This document shows positions 1 to 7,969 of a DNA stretch of 20,577 bases, piece after piece. How positions within the stretch are numbered: position 1 is the first letter of the stretch; each line of letters begins with the position of its first letter. A program made the translations under genes and the position numbers. Under the pieces are notes generated by a model. The model did no database searches. It saw only the letters and a program-made list of their open reading frames with translations, and had not been told where the DNA came from. This stretch comes from an uncultured Hyphomonadaceae bacterium. GTDB lineage: Bacteria > Pseudomonadota > Alphaproteobacteria > Caulobacterales > Hyphomonadaceae. The stretch lies in NCBI GenBank assembly GCA_938049795.1, contig CALLCD010000158.1, positions 1 through 20,577 on the forward strand, read 5' to 3'.

Positions 1-17
1 CTCCACCAAGCCGCCCC

Positions 18-1229
18 CTAATCCGCCTTCAGTCGCCGTTCGAGCTCTTCGACGAGCTCCGCCTTGTCCGCAGCAAAATCGCCCGCAATCCACCAGTCTT
101 CTAGCGCGCGCAGCGTCTCCCCCATCGCGGGCCCAGGCGTCATGCCCTGCCCGACCAAATCCGCGCCCTTGAGCGGAAAAACCGGCCGTTTCCAGATCCG
201 GCACGCCGCCATCACATCACGAACATCCTGCCCAGACAGAACGAACCGATCCATCATCGCCTCCCGCCCATACCGATAAAGCGCGGCCCGCAAAACGGAC
301 GCCTTCAACCCCTCAATCTCCGGCAAATCCGCCGCCGCCCACTGGCTCAAACGCTCCATCTCGGCCTTCGACAGCCGCAGCCGCGCTGCCACAGCCATAA
401 CCTGCCCCGCATCCGGCGCCAGAAGCGCCATCAGCCGCACCATCGGGTCCGCCGCGCCCCCGACCAATTGCTCGACCAGCCCCAGATCATGCAATCCATC
501 CATGCCGGTCGCCTCTGGCAAAACCTGTTCCAACACGCCCGCCGTCCGCATCGCCTCGACCGCCCGCTGCGGCTCCGGCGCACCAAGCAGTTTCTTGAGC
601 TCTTTCCAAATCCGCTCAGCGGCGATCTGCCCAAGCCCATCCTTCTGACGCGCGCAGGCTGCCAGCCCGTCCGCATCAATCTCCGCCCCATACCAGGCGT
701 TAAACCGGAAGAAGCGCAAAATCCGCAAATAGTCCTCGCGGAGCCGCTCATCCGCGTCGCCAATAAAGATCACGCGGCCCGTTGCGGCGTCCTCGATCCC
801 CCCGCCCGTCGGATCGTACAGCTTGCCGTCAACGTCTGCATAAATAGCGTTCAGCCGAAAATCACGCCGCTCGGCGTCCTCAGCCCAGTCTTGGGTAAAC
901 GCCACCACAGCGCGCCGGCCATCGGTCTCCACATCGCGGCGCAAACTGGTGATCTCGAACGGGACTCCCCCCACAACCGCCGTCACCGTGCCATGCTCAA
1001 TCCCCGTCGGAATGGCGCGAAGGCCAGCCCGCTCCAGCGCTTTAAGCGTCTCGTCGGGGGCCAGCTGGGTCGCAATGTCAATATCGTCAACCGCCCACCC
1101 CATCAGCGTATTGCGCACACAGCCGCCAACAAACCGGCTCCCGCCAGCGCGCACCGCGTCGAGCGCCGCAAACACGGCCCTCACTTCTCTCGTATGCAGC
1201 CAGCTCGTCTCAGCTGGCAAATGGCTCAT
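18..1229 (-). CDS. cca: CCA tRNA nucleotidyltransferase (class II)
   Basis: This cytoplasmic enzyme of 403 residues adds or repairs the 3'-CCA end of tRNAs using CTP and ATP. The N-terminal nucleotidyltransferase head is clear: GGCVRN at 35-40, the metal-binding DxD pair D49/D51 within DDIDIAT, an HGT at 79-81, and RRDFRLNA at 121-128, which belongs to the nucleotide-selecting region. The REDYLRILRFFRF stretch (164-176) is the usual neck helix, followed by an alpha-helical tRNA-binding body. It is the last gene of a four-gene minus-strand operon. Its ATG overlaps the DUF6111 stop as ATGA, so translation is probably coupled. The family assignment is secure. Whether the enzyme adds the full CCA or only part cannot be told from motifs alone; a single such gene usually means full CCA addition. 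Confidence 0.95.
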   Translation of the reverse strand: MSHLPAETSWLHTREVRAVFAALDAVRAGGSRFVGGCVRNTLMGWAVDDIDIATQLAPDETLKALERAGLRAIPTGIEHGTVTAVVGGVPFEITSLRRDVETDGRRAVVAFTQDWAEDAERRDFRLNAIYADVDGKLYDPTGGGIEDAATGRVIFIGDADERLREDYLRILRFFRFNAWYGAEIDADGLAACARQKDGLGQIAAERIWKELKKLLGAPEPQRAVEAMRTAGVLEQVLPEATGMDGLHDLGLVEQLVGGAADPMVRLMALLAPDAGQVMAVAARLRLSKAEMERLSQWAAADLPEIEGLKASVLRAALYRYGREAMMDRFVLSGQDVRDVMAACRIWKRPVFPLKGADLVGQGMTPGPAMGETLRALEDWWIAGDFAADKAELVEELERRLKAD

Positions 1230-1615
1230 GGCGTCGGCTCGCCGTTTTGCTCAGGCGGGGCAGGCGTGTCAGAGCGCCGCCGCACGCCGGTTGCCTCTCC
1301 GCCCGGGTCTTCGGTGCGCGGAACGCCAATCTCGTCAATCCGCGTCTCGCACGGCACTTGCCGCCCCTTGACCAGTTCGCCCGTCGCCGTGTCAAATCGG
1401 TCCGGCTCGAAACAATCATTCCGGTTGCGGTCCTCGCTCAGAATAAAAAACAACCAGCCCGCCGCCGCCAGCGCCGCCCCGATGCCAAACAGGACATGGA
1501 TCGGCCAGGACTTCCGCCCCTCCGCTTCCACCTCGCGCACCAAAAACCGATACAGGCCAAACAGAATGAATGGCGAAATCAGCAAAGCAAGTTCAATCAA
1601 TAAAAGGCGTGGCAT
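1226..1615 (-). CDS. DUF6111 family small membrane protein
   Basis: This 129-residue protein of unknown function matches what I know of the alphaproteobacterial DUF6111 family. There are two hydrophobic segments, about residues 4-24 and 40-60, separated by a short charged loop (REVEAEGRKSW). A soluble tail rich in charged residues and proline follows, with two cysteines at about 68 and 88 in a CFEPDRFD...CETRIDEIG context. If both segments cross the membrane, the tail lies on the same side as the N-terminus; the side is not determined by sequence alone. It sits 3 bp after the Nudix gene and overlaps the CCA-transferase start by 4 bp, so it is certainly in this operon. The conserved link to the CCA enzyme is known synteny, but no biochemical role follows from it. 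Confidence 0.8.
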   Translation of the reverse strand: MPRLLLIELALLISPFILFGLYRFLVREVEAEGRKSWPIHVLFGIGAALAAAGWLFFILSEDRNRNDCFEPDRFDTATGELVKGRQVPCETRIDEIGVPRTEDPGGEATGVRRRSDTPAPPEQNGEPTP

Positions 1616-1618
1616 CGT

Positions 1619-2248
1619 CTAAATCGTCTCCCCATCATAAATCCGGTCGTGCAGGCTGCGTATAATGCCCGCCGTAACACCCCATATCCGATTCCCATTA
1701 TGCGGCATTTCGTAATAGTGGCGCAACTTCCCATTCCAATTTGCAGTTCGGGCCTGATGATTGGCCGGATTCATCAGGAAGTCGAGCGGTGTTTCAAACA
1801 CGGCGTCCACTTCGGACGGGTCCGGCACCGGCTCAAACCCCGCCGGAAGCAGGCCAAGCACCGGCGTAATCTGAAACCCCGAGCCCGTCAGATAATCGCC
1901 ATCGAGCCCGATAAGATCAACATTGGCCGCCGGCAAGCCAACCTCTTCCTCCGCTTCACGCAGCGCGGCGGCCACAGCGCCCGTGTCCTGCGGATCAATC
2001 TTACCGCCCGGAAATGCCACTTGTCCCGCATGATCAGACATCGTCGCCGGACGCAAAGTCAGCACAAGCGTCGCTCCACTATTACGCGGCACAATCCCCA
2101 TCAACACCGCCGCCGGACGCAGCGCCTTGTCCGGCCGCTCCTCAAGCACCTCCACCTCGCCGCCAATCGGCAAGGCCCGCGCCGCGCCAACCGGATCAAG
2201 CCGCGCTTCGGCCCGCGCCAGAAAATCGTCCAGTCCCGCCCAACTCAT
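1619..2248 (-). CDS. Nudix hydrolase, CoA pyrophosphatase-like
   Basis: Predicted Mg-dependent hydrolase that splits CoA and its derivatives into phosphopantetheine and 3',5'-ADP. The CoA-type upstream motif is present (LTLRPATMSDHAGQVAFPGG, residues 63-82), running into a Nudix box with G82 and LREAEEEVGL at 96-105. An Asp replaces the usual first Glu of the box, as is common in this subfamily. I start it at the ATG at 2248, which overlaps the DUF1285 stop as ATGA and gives 209 residues. An in-frame TTG at 2287 would add 13 residues but would overlap DUF1285 by 43 bp. A GAGA-like sequence lies upstream of the chosen start. It is the second gene of the operon, 3 bp ahead of DUF6111. The fold is certain; the CoA substrate is inferred from motif similarity. 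Confidence 0.9.
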   Translation of the reverse strand: MSWAGLDDFLARAEARLDPVGAARALPIGGEVEVLEERPDKALRPAAVLMGIVPRNSGATLVLTLRPATMSDHAGQVAFPGGKIDPQDTGAVAAALREAEEEVGLPAANVDLIGLDGDYLTGSGFQITPVLGLLPAGFEPVPDPSEVDAVFETPLDFLMNPANHQARTANWNGKLRHYYEMPHNGNRIWGVTAGIIRSLHDRIYDGETI

Positions 2249-2844
2249 TCGGTCCGGCCAATCTCGAAAAACATGTTCTGGCTCCAAACGCCCAGAAGCG
2301 TTTCGTCGTCCGCACTCGGCACAGCCAGATCCACCAGCTCGTAAAATGTCGCCCGCGTCAGCTTCGCCTCAAGCCGCCCGCGCACCAACACATAAGGCGC
2401 AGGCTCCCCCGTCGCGTCATCAATCTCGACCCGCAGCGCACACTCCGGCCCCGCCAGCGTCACATCGCCCAGATTGGTCGTAAAGGCGAGCGTCTGCGCG
2501 GCCCCCTCACCCGCCCGATCCACACGAATGGCCAGAAATGGCGCGTCCTCGACCCGCACAATCACCTTCTCATACGGGGTGACAAGATAGGTCTGCCCAT
2601 CTTCATCCTTGCGCAATATTGTCGCAAACAACCGAATGAGCTTCTCCCGCCCGATCCGCGTCCCCTCATGCCACCACGAGCCATCAGCGCGGATTTCCAT
2701 GCCAATATCGCCGCAATGATCGGGATTCCACAAATGCACAGGCGGCAGCTTTCGCCCATCTTTGCCCTCTTTCATGATGGCTTTGAGGGTGTCTTCAACG
2801 CTCACAATTCCGCCAGATGTTGATTTCAAGTCGCGCTCCGCCAT
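2245..2844 (-). CDS. DUF1285 domain protein
   Basis: This 199-residue soluble protein has no signal peptide or membrane segment and matches the DUF1285 family. The hallmark region is PPVHLWNPDHCGDIGMEIRA (34-53), followed by DGSWWHEGTRIGREKLIRLF (54-73). The rest is predicted beta-rich, with a conserved YLVTPYEKVIVRVEDAPFLA stretch at 86-105. The function of the family is not established. It is the first gene of the minus-strand operon, and the Nudix gene begins inside its stop codon. A candidate promoter lies in the 53-bp divergent gap before moxR: TATATC at 2872-2867 with TTCACC 16 bp upstream. Either direction could use this AT-rich patch, so the assignment is weak. Confidence 0.88.
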   Translation of the reverse strand: MAERDLKSTSGGIVSVEDTLKAIMKEGKDGRKLPPVHLWNPDHCGDIGMEIRADGSWWHEGTRIGREKLIRLFATILRKDEDGQTYLVTPYEKVIVRVEDAPFLAIRVDRAGEGAAQTLAFTTNLGDVTLAGPECALRVEIDDATGEPAPYVLVRGRLEAKLTRATFYELVDLAVPSADDETLLGVWSQNMFFEIGRTE

Positions 2845-2897
2845 GATGTCGCCTAAAGATATGTCTGATATAGGGTGATTTTGGAACAGGTGAACGA

Positions 2898-3887
2898 ATG
2901 AATACAGAGAATAAGGCGCTCGTCGCCGAGGCCGAACAAGCTGTTGAAAGCCTCAATGCCGTCAAAACCGAGATTGCCAAAGCCGTTTTCGGGCAGGAGC
3001 AAGTCATCGAATTGGCCCTCTCGGCCATCCTCGCAGGCGGACATGCTTTGCTCATCGGTGCACCCGGGCTTGCCAAAACGCGCCTCGTCGAAGCCACCGG
3101 CACCGCGCTCGGCCTCGATGGCGCGCGCATCCAGTTCACCCCCGATCTGATGCCGTCCGACATTATCGGCTCCGAAGTGCTCGACGAAGCAGCCAGCGGC
3201 GAGCGCAGTTTCCGCTTTGTCAAAGGCCCCGTCTTCACGCAATTGCTCATGGCCGACGAGATCAACCGCGCCTCCCCGCGCACCCAGTCCGCACTTTTGC
3301 AAGCCATGCAGGAACGCGAAGTGTCCGTCGCCGGTGTGCGCCACAAATTGCCCGCCCCCTTCCATGTCCTCGCCACACAAAACCCGATTGAGCAGGAAGG
3401 CACCTATCCGCTGCCCGAAGCCCAGCTTGACCGCTTCTTACTCAAAATCGACGTCACCTATCCCGACCTCGACACCGAGCGTAAAATCCTGATCGAGACC
3501 ACCGGCCTTGAAGACGCCGCCCCAAAAGCTGCCCTCACCGCGGAGGGTCTCATCGGCCTGCAAGCTCTCGTCCGCAAAATGCCCGTGGGTGAGAAAGTGC
3601 TCGAAGCCATCTTGAAACTCATCCGCGAGGCCCGCCCCGAGCAGACCTCCGACGAACGCGTCAAATCTCTGGTCGATTGGGGACCATCCCCGCGCGCCGG
3701 ACAAGCCCTCATGCTCGCCGCCCGCTCGCGCGCTTTGTTGCGTGGCCGTCTGGCGCCCAGCCTCGAAGATGTCGAAGCCCTCGCCGAACCCGCTTTGGGA
3801 CACCGCATGGCCATGCGCTACGACCCAACCGGACAGGCCCCCGCCCTCGAAGACCTCATCAACGACCTCGTCCGGAAGGCGGCGTAA
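2898..3887 (+). CDS. MoxR-family AAA+ ATPase
   Basis: MoxR ATPases are AAA+ chaperone-like proteins that work with VWA and DUF58 partners in maturation of envelope or metalloenzyme complexes. In this 329-residue protein the Walker A is GAPGLAKT (54-61), the Walker B is LLMADE (116-121), a sensor-1-type TQNP lies at 160-163, and the LDRF arginine finger at 177-180. The C-terminal lid follows to about 329. The start at 2898 has AGGTGA a few bases upstream. It leads the plus-strand operon and is followed after only two bases by a small lipoprotein gene, then by the DUF58 gene with which MoxR is normally paired. The physiological substrate is unknown; the family is certain. Confidence 0.95.
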   Translation: MNTENKALVAEAEQAVESLNAVKTEIAKAVFGQEQVIELALSAILAGGHALLIGAPGLAKTRLVEATGTALGLDGARIQFTPDLMPSDIIGSEVLDEAASGERSFRFVKGPVFTQLLMADEINRASPRTQSALLQAMQEREVSVAGVRHKLPAPFHVLATQNPIEQEGTYPLPEAQLDRFLLKIDVTYPDLDTERKILIETTGLEDAAPKAALTAEGLIGLQALVRKMPVGEKVLEAILKLIREARPEQTSDERVKSLVDWGPSPRAGQALMLAARSRALLRGRLAPSLEDVEALAEPALGHRMAMRYDPTGQAPALEDLINDLVRKAA

Positions 3888-3889
3888 AG

Positions 3890-4300
3890 ATGGAGCGGTT
3901 CCACTCAATCGCATTCACTCTAATCGGGTGCGTTTTGATTGCGTCGTGCAGTAATGCGCTTCCGAAGAATGAGAGACTGCTTCTTGACTGCTACGCTGTG
4001 GCGACATTTGGACAAGCTATGAAACTCCAAACTGCTTCAATCGAACACGAGGGTTTACCAAGGGAAGATGGCGTGCTCGTCATAAGTATCGAACCTTTTT
4101 TCGAAGAAGCACGGCCACAATATGCGGCTGCTGTCGAAGAGAGATTTCCAGGCTCAAGCGCGCATATGAGCTATTTCTCCGAGAAAATCACAGATTACAT
4201 GAACATATTCCACGAGACCCTTCGGTCCGGCGATGCCAGCGAGATTGCCGCAATCATCGCCACATCGCAAAGAACCTGTACGCGTGACATATTTGAATAA
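3890..4300 (+). CDS. Unrecognised small lipoprotein within the MoxR operon
   Basis: This 136-residue predicted lipoprotein belongs to no family I recognise. The N-terminus is a signal peptide with a hydrophobic core (IAFTLIGCVLIA) and a lipobox ending IASC, so lipidation is expected at C20. Ser at +2 would favour the outer membrane under the E. coli sorting rule. The mature part is predicted mainly helical, is acidic in its middle and has two further cysteines, C34 and C130, that could form a disulfide. The ATG lies two bases after the moxR stop; a longer reading frame from 3677 overlaps moxR and would hide the signal peptide, so I reject it. The last 17 bp overlap my preferred DUF58 start. 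Base composition is odd: 194 of the 400 bases at 3901-4300 are G or C, against 44 of 60 at 4321-4380. It may have been inserted or acquired. No function is assigned. Confidence 0.75.
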   Translation: MERFHSIAFTLIGCVLIASCSNALPKNERLLLDCYAVATFGQAMKLQTASIEHEGLPREDGVLVISIEPFFEEARPQYAAAVEERFPGSSAHMSYFSEKITDYMNIFHETLRSGDASEIAAIIATSQRTCTRDIFE

Positions 4301-5168
4301 CCTCCCCGCCCTCCGCATAGAAGCTGACGCGCTCGCACGGCACTTGCCCCGCCTGTCCGCCCAGACCCGCGCCTCTGACGCCGCCCATCTTGGCAGCGCA
4401 GGCCGGCGACGTGCAGGCACGGGTGAGGACTTCTGGGAGTATCGCCGCTACAACACCGAAGACGACGCCTCCCGCGTAGACTGGCGACGCTCAGCCCAAG
4501 GCGACGCGCTTTTCGTCCGCGAAACCGAACTTGAAACCGCCCGCAGTCTTTACTTCTGGATCGACCCACATGCCGGTTTCCACTGGCGCGGCAGCGAGGA
4601 TCGCCCCACCAAAGCCGACCGCGCCCGCATCCTGTCTATGGCCATCGCCAATCTGCTGTCGCGCGAAGGCGAACGCGTCGGGCTCTTGGGCTCGGGCCAA
4701 CCTGCCGCCTTCGGCAAGCGCGCCCTAGAACGCCTCTACCAGATGATCGCCAGCGCCGCAGACCCCGCCATCAAAGACGACCTCATCGCCCCCAAACGCG
4801 CAGGCGCCGCCATCATCGCCAGCGACTTCTACGACCCCATCGACACATGGGCGACGCGCCTCGCCCCCATCGCCGCCAAATGCCGCGACGGCGTCCTCAT
4901 CGCGATTTCAGACCCGACCGAAACCGACTTCCCGTTCAAAGGCCGCGTCCGCCTCTCGCGCCCAGGCACCACATTGCAACGCATTCTCGGCCGCGCCGAA
5001 ACCGTCCAGACCGACTACGCCGCCAAATACGAGGCCAACCGCGCAGCCCTCAGCAAACTCGCCGGCAAGCTCGGCTGGCAACTCATCACCCATTCGACCG
5101 GCGAAGACGCCCTCGTCGCCGCCGCGCAATTGCATGCCCGTCTCTCCCGCCTCGGAGAACGCGCATGA
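4284..5168 (+). CDS. DUF58 domain protein of the MoxR/Bat operon
   Basis: DUF58 proteins are the usual partner of MoxR ATPases and carry a diverged VWA-like fold. The defining block lies at about residues 45-84: GTGEDFWEYRRYNTEDDASR, then VDWRRSAQGDALFVRETELE. The remaining residues, ending near 294, form an alpha/beta domain with a strand-turn ISDPTETDF typical of the family. There is no membrane segment, so it is probably cytoplasmic. The start is uncertain. I prefer GTG at 4284, which places the family's usual LRIEADALARHLP opening near the N-terminus; a TTG at 4293 and an ATG at 4233 are alternatives, none with a strong ribosome site. The stop overlaps the next gene as ATGA. The first few codons lie in the AT-richer DNA of the preceding lipoprotein gene. 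Confidence 0.9.
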   Translation: MTYLNNLPALRIEADALARHLPRLSAQTRASDAAHLGSAGRRRAGTGEDFWEYRRYNTEDDASRVDWRRSAQGDALFVRETELETARSLYFWIDPHAGFHWRGSEDRPTKADRARILSMAIANLLSREGERVGLLGSGQPAAFGKRALERLYQMIASAADPAIKDDLIAPKRAGAAIIASDFYDPIDTWATRLAPIAAKCRDGVLIAISDPTETDFPFKGRVRLSRPGTTLQRILGRAETVQTDYAAKYEANRAALSKLAGKLGWQLITHSTGEDALVAAAQLHARLSRLGERA

Positions 5169-7969
5169 CCCTCGGCCCTTTCCTCTTCCTCGCCCCGCTC
5201 GCGCTCCTCGCGCTCGTCGCCCTGCCGGTCATCTGGTGGATTTTGCGCGCCACCCCGCCCATGCCGCAAGAGGCCGCTTTGCCCAGCCTGCGCCTGCTTG
5301 AAGGCATCGAGCCAAGCGAAGAAACCCCCGCCCATACGCCCTGGTGGATCTTGCTCCTGCGCCTTGCCGCCGCCGCGCTCGCCATTATTGGCCTGTCCGG
5401 CCCGATCTATGCCCCTGGCACGCAAGCCGACACCGGCGAAGACGGCCCGCTCCTGATCGTAATCGACGATGGCTGGACGTCCGCCCCGCGCTGGGGCGAG
5501 CTTGTCGATGCCGCCCGCGCCAATCTCGAAACCGTCTCCCGCGACACACCCATCCATTTGCTCACCACCGCCCCACGCAGCCGCGCCTTCGATCCGGCCA
5601 CCCGCACCGAACGCCCCGACATGGCCCAGCGCCTCGCCTCGCTCGACCCCTCACCTTGGGCCACCGACCGGAGAGATGCCCTCGCCCGCCTCGACGCGTC
5701 AGGGCTGACCCCACAACGGATTTTCTGGGCCAGCAGCGGCATGGACGACCCCACAGGCCAGACCGACCCCGACGGCACAGACACCCAAACCGGCCTCTCC
5801 GGCGCAGCCTTCGCCACAGCCCTTGCCGCCCGCGCCCCGCTCACCATCTACGCCGCCCCGCCCCGCACCGGCATGGCCATCACCGCACTCGATGTCGACG
5901 CCACCGGCGCACTCGTCACCCTCGTCCGCGTCCAAACCGCCACCGAAGCCGACCTCTTCGTCTCCGCTCTCTCGCGCGACGGCACCGGCATCGCAACGGC
6001 CTCTGCCCATTTCGAAGCAGGAGCGGCCACCACCGGCGCACGCTTCACCCTGCCGCCCGCCGCTCTCAGCCGCGCCGACAGATTCCGCATTGCCGGTGTC
6101 GAAGGCGCAGGCGCAATCTGGCTCTGGGACAGCGCCGCCCGCCGCCCCCGCATTGGCCTCGTCTCCGACGGCGAAGTCACCCAGCCCCTCCTCTCAGACC
6201 TCCACTATGTCCGCCAAGCGCTTGCCCCCTTTGCCATCATCGAAGAAGGCACGCTTGAAAACCTTGTCCTCGCCGCCCCTGACGCCATCATCATGACAGA
6301 TATTGGCGAGATCCCCGAAGCCGATCTCGGACGGCTCACCGATTGGGTCACTGGTGGCGGCGCGCTGATCCGGTTTGCCGGTCCAAGACTGGCCGCCCAA
6401 GGCGACGCGCTGACCCCGACCCCGCTCCGGCGCGCCTCCCGCGCCCTTGGCGGCGCCCTCGCATGGGACGAACCGCAATCCCTCGCGCCCTTCCCGCCAA
6501 GCTCGCCCTTCTCCGGCCTACCAACCCCAACCGACGCCAAAATCCGCCAGCAAGTGCTCGCCCGCCCCGCCCCCGATCTTGACGAGAAAACGTGGGCACG
6601 GCTCGAAGACGGCTCCCCACTCGTCACCGCCGCCCCGCTCGGCTCGGGCATGGTCGTCCTCTACCACATCACCGCAGGACCAGACTGGTCAGACCTGCCC
6701 TATGCCGGCGTCTTCGTCGAAATGCTCCGCCGCTCCGTCGCCGCCGGACAAAGCCAGACCATCGCCAATGCCGACGGGCTCTACGCCCCGCAACTCGTCC
6801 TCGATGGCTTTGGCCGCTTAGTCCCGCCCTCTGATCTCGCCGCGCCCATATCCGCCGCAGACTTCCCGCAAACACAGCCCTCCGAGGTCAACCCGCCCGG
6901 CCTCTATCAAGGCCCCGCAGGCTCTCTCGCGCTCAATGCCGCACGCGACTATGTCCCCGCCCCGATCACAGACTGGCCCGCTGGCGCCACATTGCTCGGA
7001 GACGCCGAAGCCCGCGCCCTGCCGCTCGCCGGTCTTGCTCTCGGTCTCGCCCTCGCCCTAATCGCAATTGACCTGCTCGTCGCCCTTGCCACCGCTGGCC
7101 GTCTCACCACCACCCGCGCGGCCCGCACCACAGCCCTCCTCATCGCCCTCACGCTCCCGCTGACCGGCCCATCCGCTGTCCAGAACAGTGCAGAAGCCCA
7201 AGTCTACAGCGAAGAAGAGCTCGCCAATCCCGCCCTCCTGATGCGCTTCGGCTACATCCTCACCGGCGACACAGACACCGACACCCGCGTCAGAGAGGGC
7301 CTCAACGGCCTCTCACGCTATCTCACCGAACGCACCTCCGTCGCGCCCTCCACACCGGACGCGGTCGACCCCGAAACCGACCCGCTCGAGCTCTACCCGC
7401 TGATCTATCTCGCCGTACCCGAAACCGCGCGCCCGCTCAGCCCCGACGCCATCGCCAACCTCAACGCCTATATGCGCACCGGCGGCGCCCTCATTCTCGA
7501 CACACGCAATGGCGCATCCGTCAGCGGCGAGAGCGACTTTTCCGGCCTGCAAAACCTCCTCGCTGGCCTCGACGCGCCTTCGCTCGCCCCCGTTCCAGCC
7601 GACCATGTTGTCACCCGCTCCTATTATCTAATCGACAGTTTTCCGGGCCGCTATTCGGGCCGCAAACTCTGGATCGACGCGTCCACGATTACCCCCGGCG
7701 AACGGCGCGGCGACGGCGTCTCAAGCCTCTTTGTCGGAGACGCAGACTGGGTGTCTGCCTGGGCGAGCGACGCGCGCGGACGCGCCCTTTACGGCGTCGA
7801 TGGCGGCAAGCTGCAACGCGAATACGCCCTCCGCTTCGGCATCAATCTCGCCATGCACATTCTGACCGGCAATTACAAAGAAGATCAGGTCCACCTGCCA
7901 ACCCTGCTCGAACGCCTCGGCCAGGACGACGACTTAGCTGACGAACCAGAAGGCGCACCCGAGGAATGA
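5165..7969 (+). CDS. BatA-like / DUF4159 domain membrane protein
   Basis: This large inner-membrane protein (934 residues) is of the kind found downstream of MoxR-DUF58 in alphaproteobacteria. Two N-terminal membrane segments (about 4-28 and 58-82) form the BatA-type anchor. Next comes a degenerate VWA-like region, whose metal site is reduced to DDGWTS at 101-106, and an alpha/beta region near 325-530 resembling a class I glutamine amidotransferase fold without an evident catalytic Cys. A third membrane segment lies at about 619-643. A further hydrophobic stretch (656-672) followed by AEAQ looks like a signal peptide, and then comes DUF4159 (about 690-905), with FGYILTGDTDTD and a YLIDSFPGRY block. 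The start is the ATG at 5165, overlapping the DUF58 stop; the much longer frame beginning at 4847 is antisense-like filler. The molecular role is not established. Confidence 0.9.
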   Translation: MTLGPFLFLAPLALLALVALPVIWWILRATPPMPQEAALPSLRLLEGIEPSEETPAHTPWWILLLRLAAAALAIIGLSGPIYAPGTQADTGEDGPLLIVIDDGWTSAPRWGELVDAARANLETVSRDTPIHLLTTAPRSRAFDPATRTERPDMAQRLASLDPSPWATDRRDALARLDASGLTPQRIFWASSGMDDPTGQTDPDGTDTQTGLSGAAFATALAARAPLTIYAAPPRTGMAITALDVDATGALVTLVRVQTATEADLFVSALSRDGTGIATASAHFEAGAATTGARFTLPPAALSRADRFRIAGVEGAGAIWLWDSAARRPRIGLVSDGEVTQPLLSDLHYVRQALAPFAIIEEGTLENLVLAAPDAIIMTDIGEIPEADLGRLTDWVTGGGALIRFAGPRLAAQGDALTPTPLRRASRALGGALAWDEPQSLAPFPPSSPFSGLPTPTDAKIRQQVLARPAPDLDEKTWARLEDGSPLVTAAPLGSGMVVLYHITAGPDWSDLPYAGVFVEMLRRSVAAGQSQTIANADGLYAPQLVLDGFGRLVPPSDLAAPISAADFPQTQPSEVNPPGLYQGPAGSLALNAARDYVPAPITDWPAGATLLGDAEARALPLAGLALGLALALIAIDLLVALATAGRLTTTRAARTTALLIALTLPLTGPSAVQNSAEAQVYSEEELANPALLMRFGYILTGDTDTDTRVREGLNGLSRYLTERTSVAPSTPDAVDPETDPLELYPLIYLAVPETARPLSPDAIANLNAYMRTGGALILDTRNGASVSGESDFSGLQNLLAGLDAPSLAPVPADHVVTRSYYLIDSFPGRYSGRKLWIDASTITPGERRGDGVSSLFVGDADWVSAWASDARGRALYGVDGGKLQREYALRFGINLAMHILTGNYKEDQVHLPTLLERLGQDDDLADEPEGAPEE

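Noticed and set aside
468..1622. 384-codon open frame on the plus strand
   Set aside because: It lies opposite the CCA-transferase and DUF6111 genes, has a composition rich in Arg, Pro and His typical of GC-rich antisense frames, and shows no motif.
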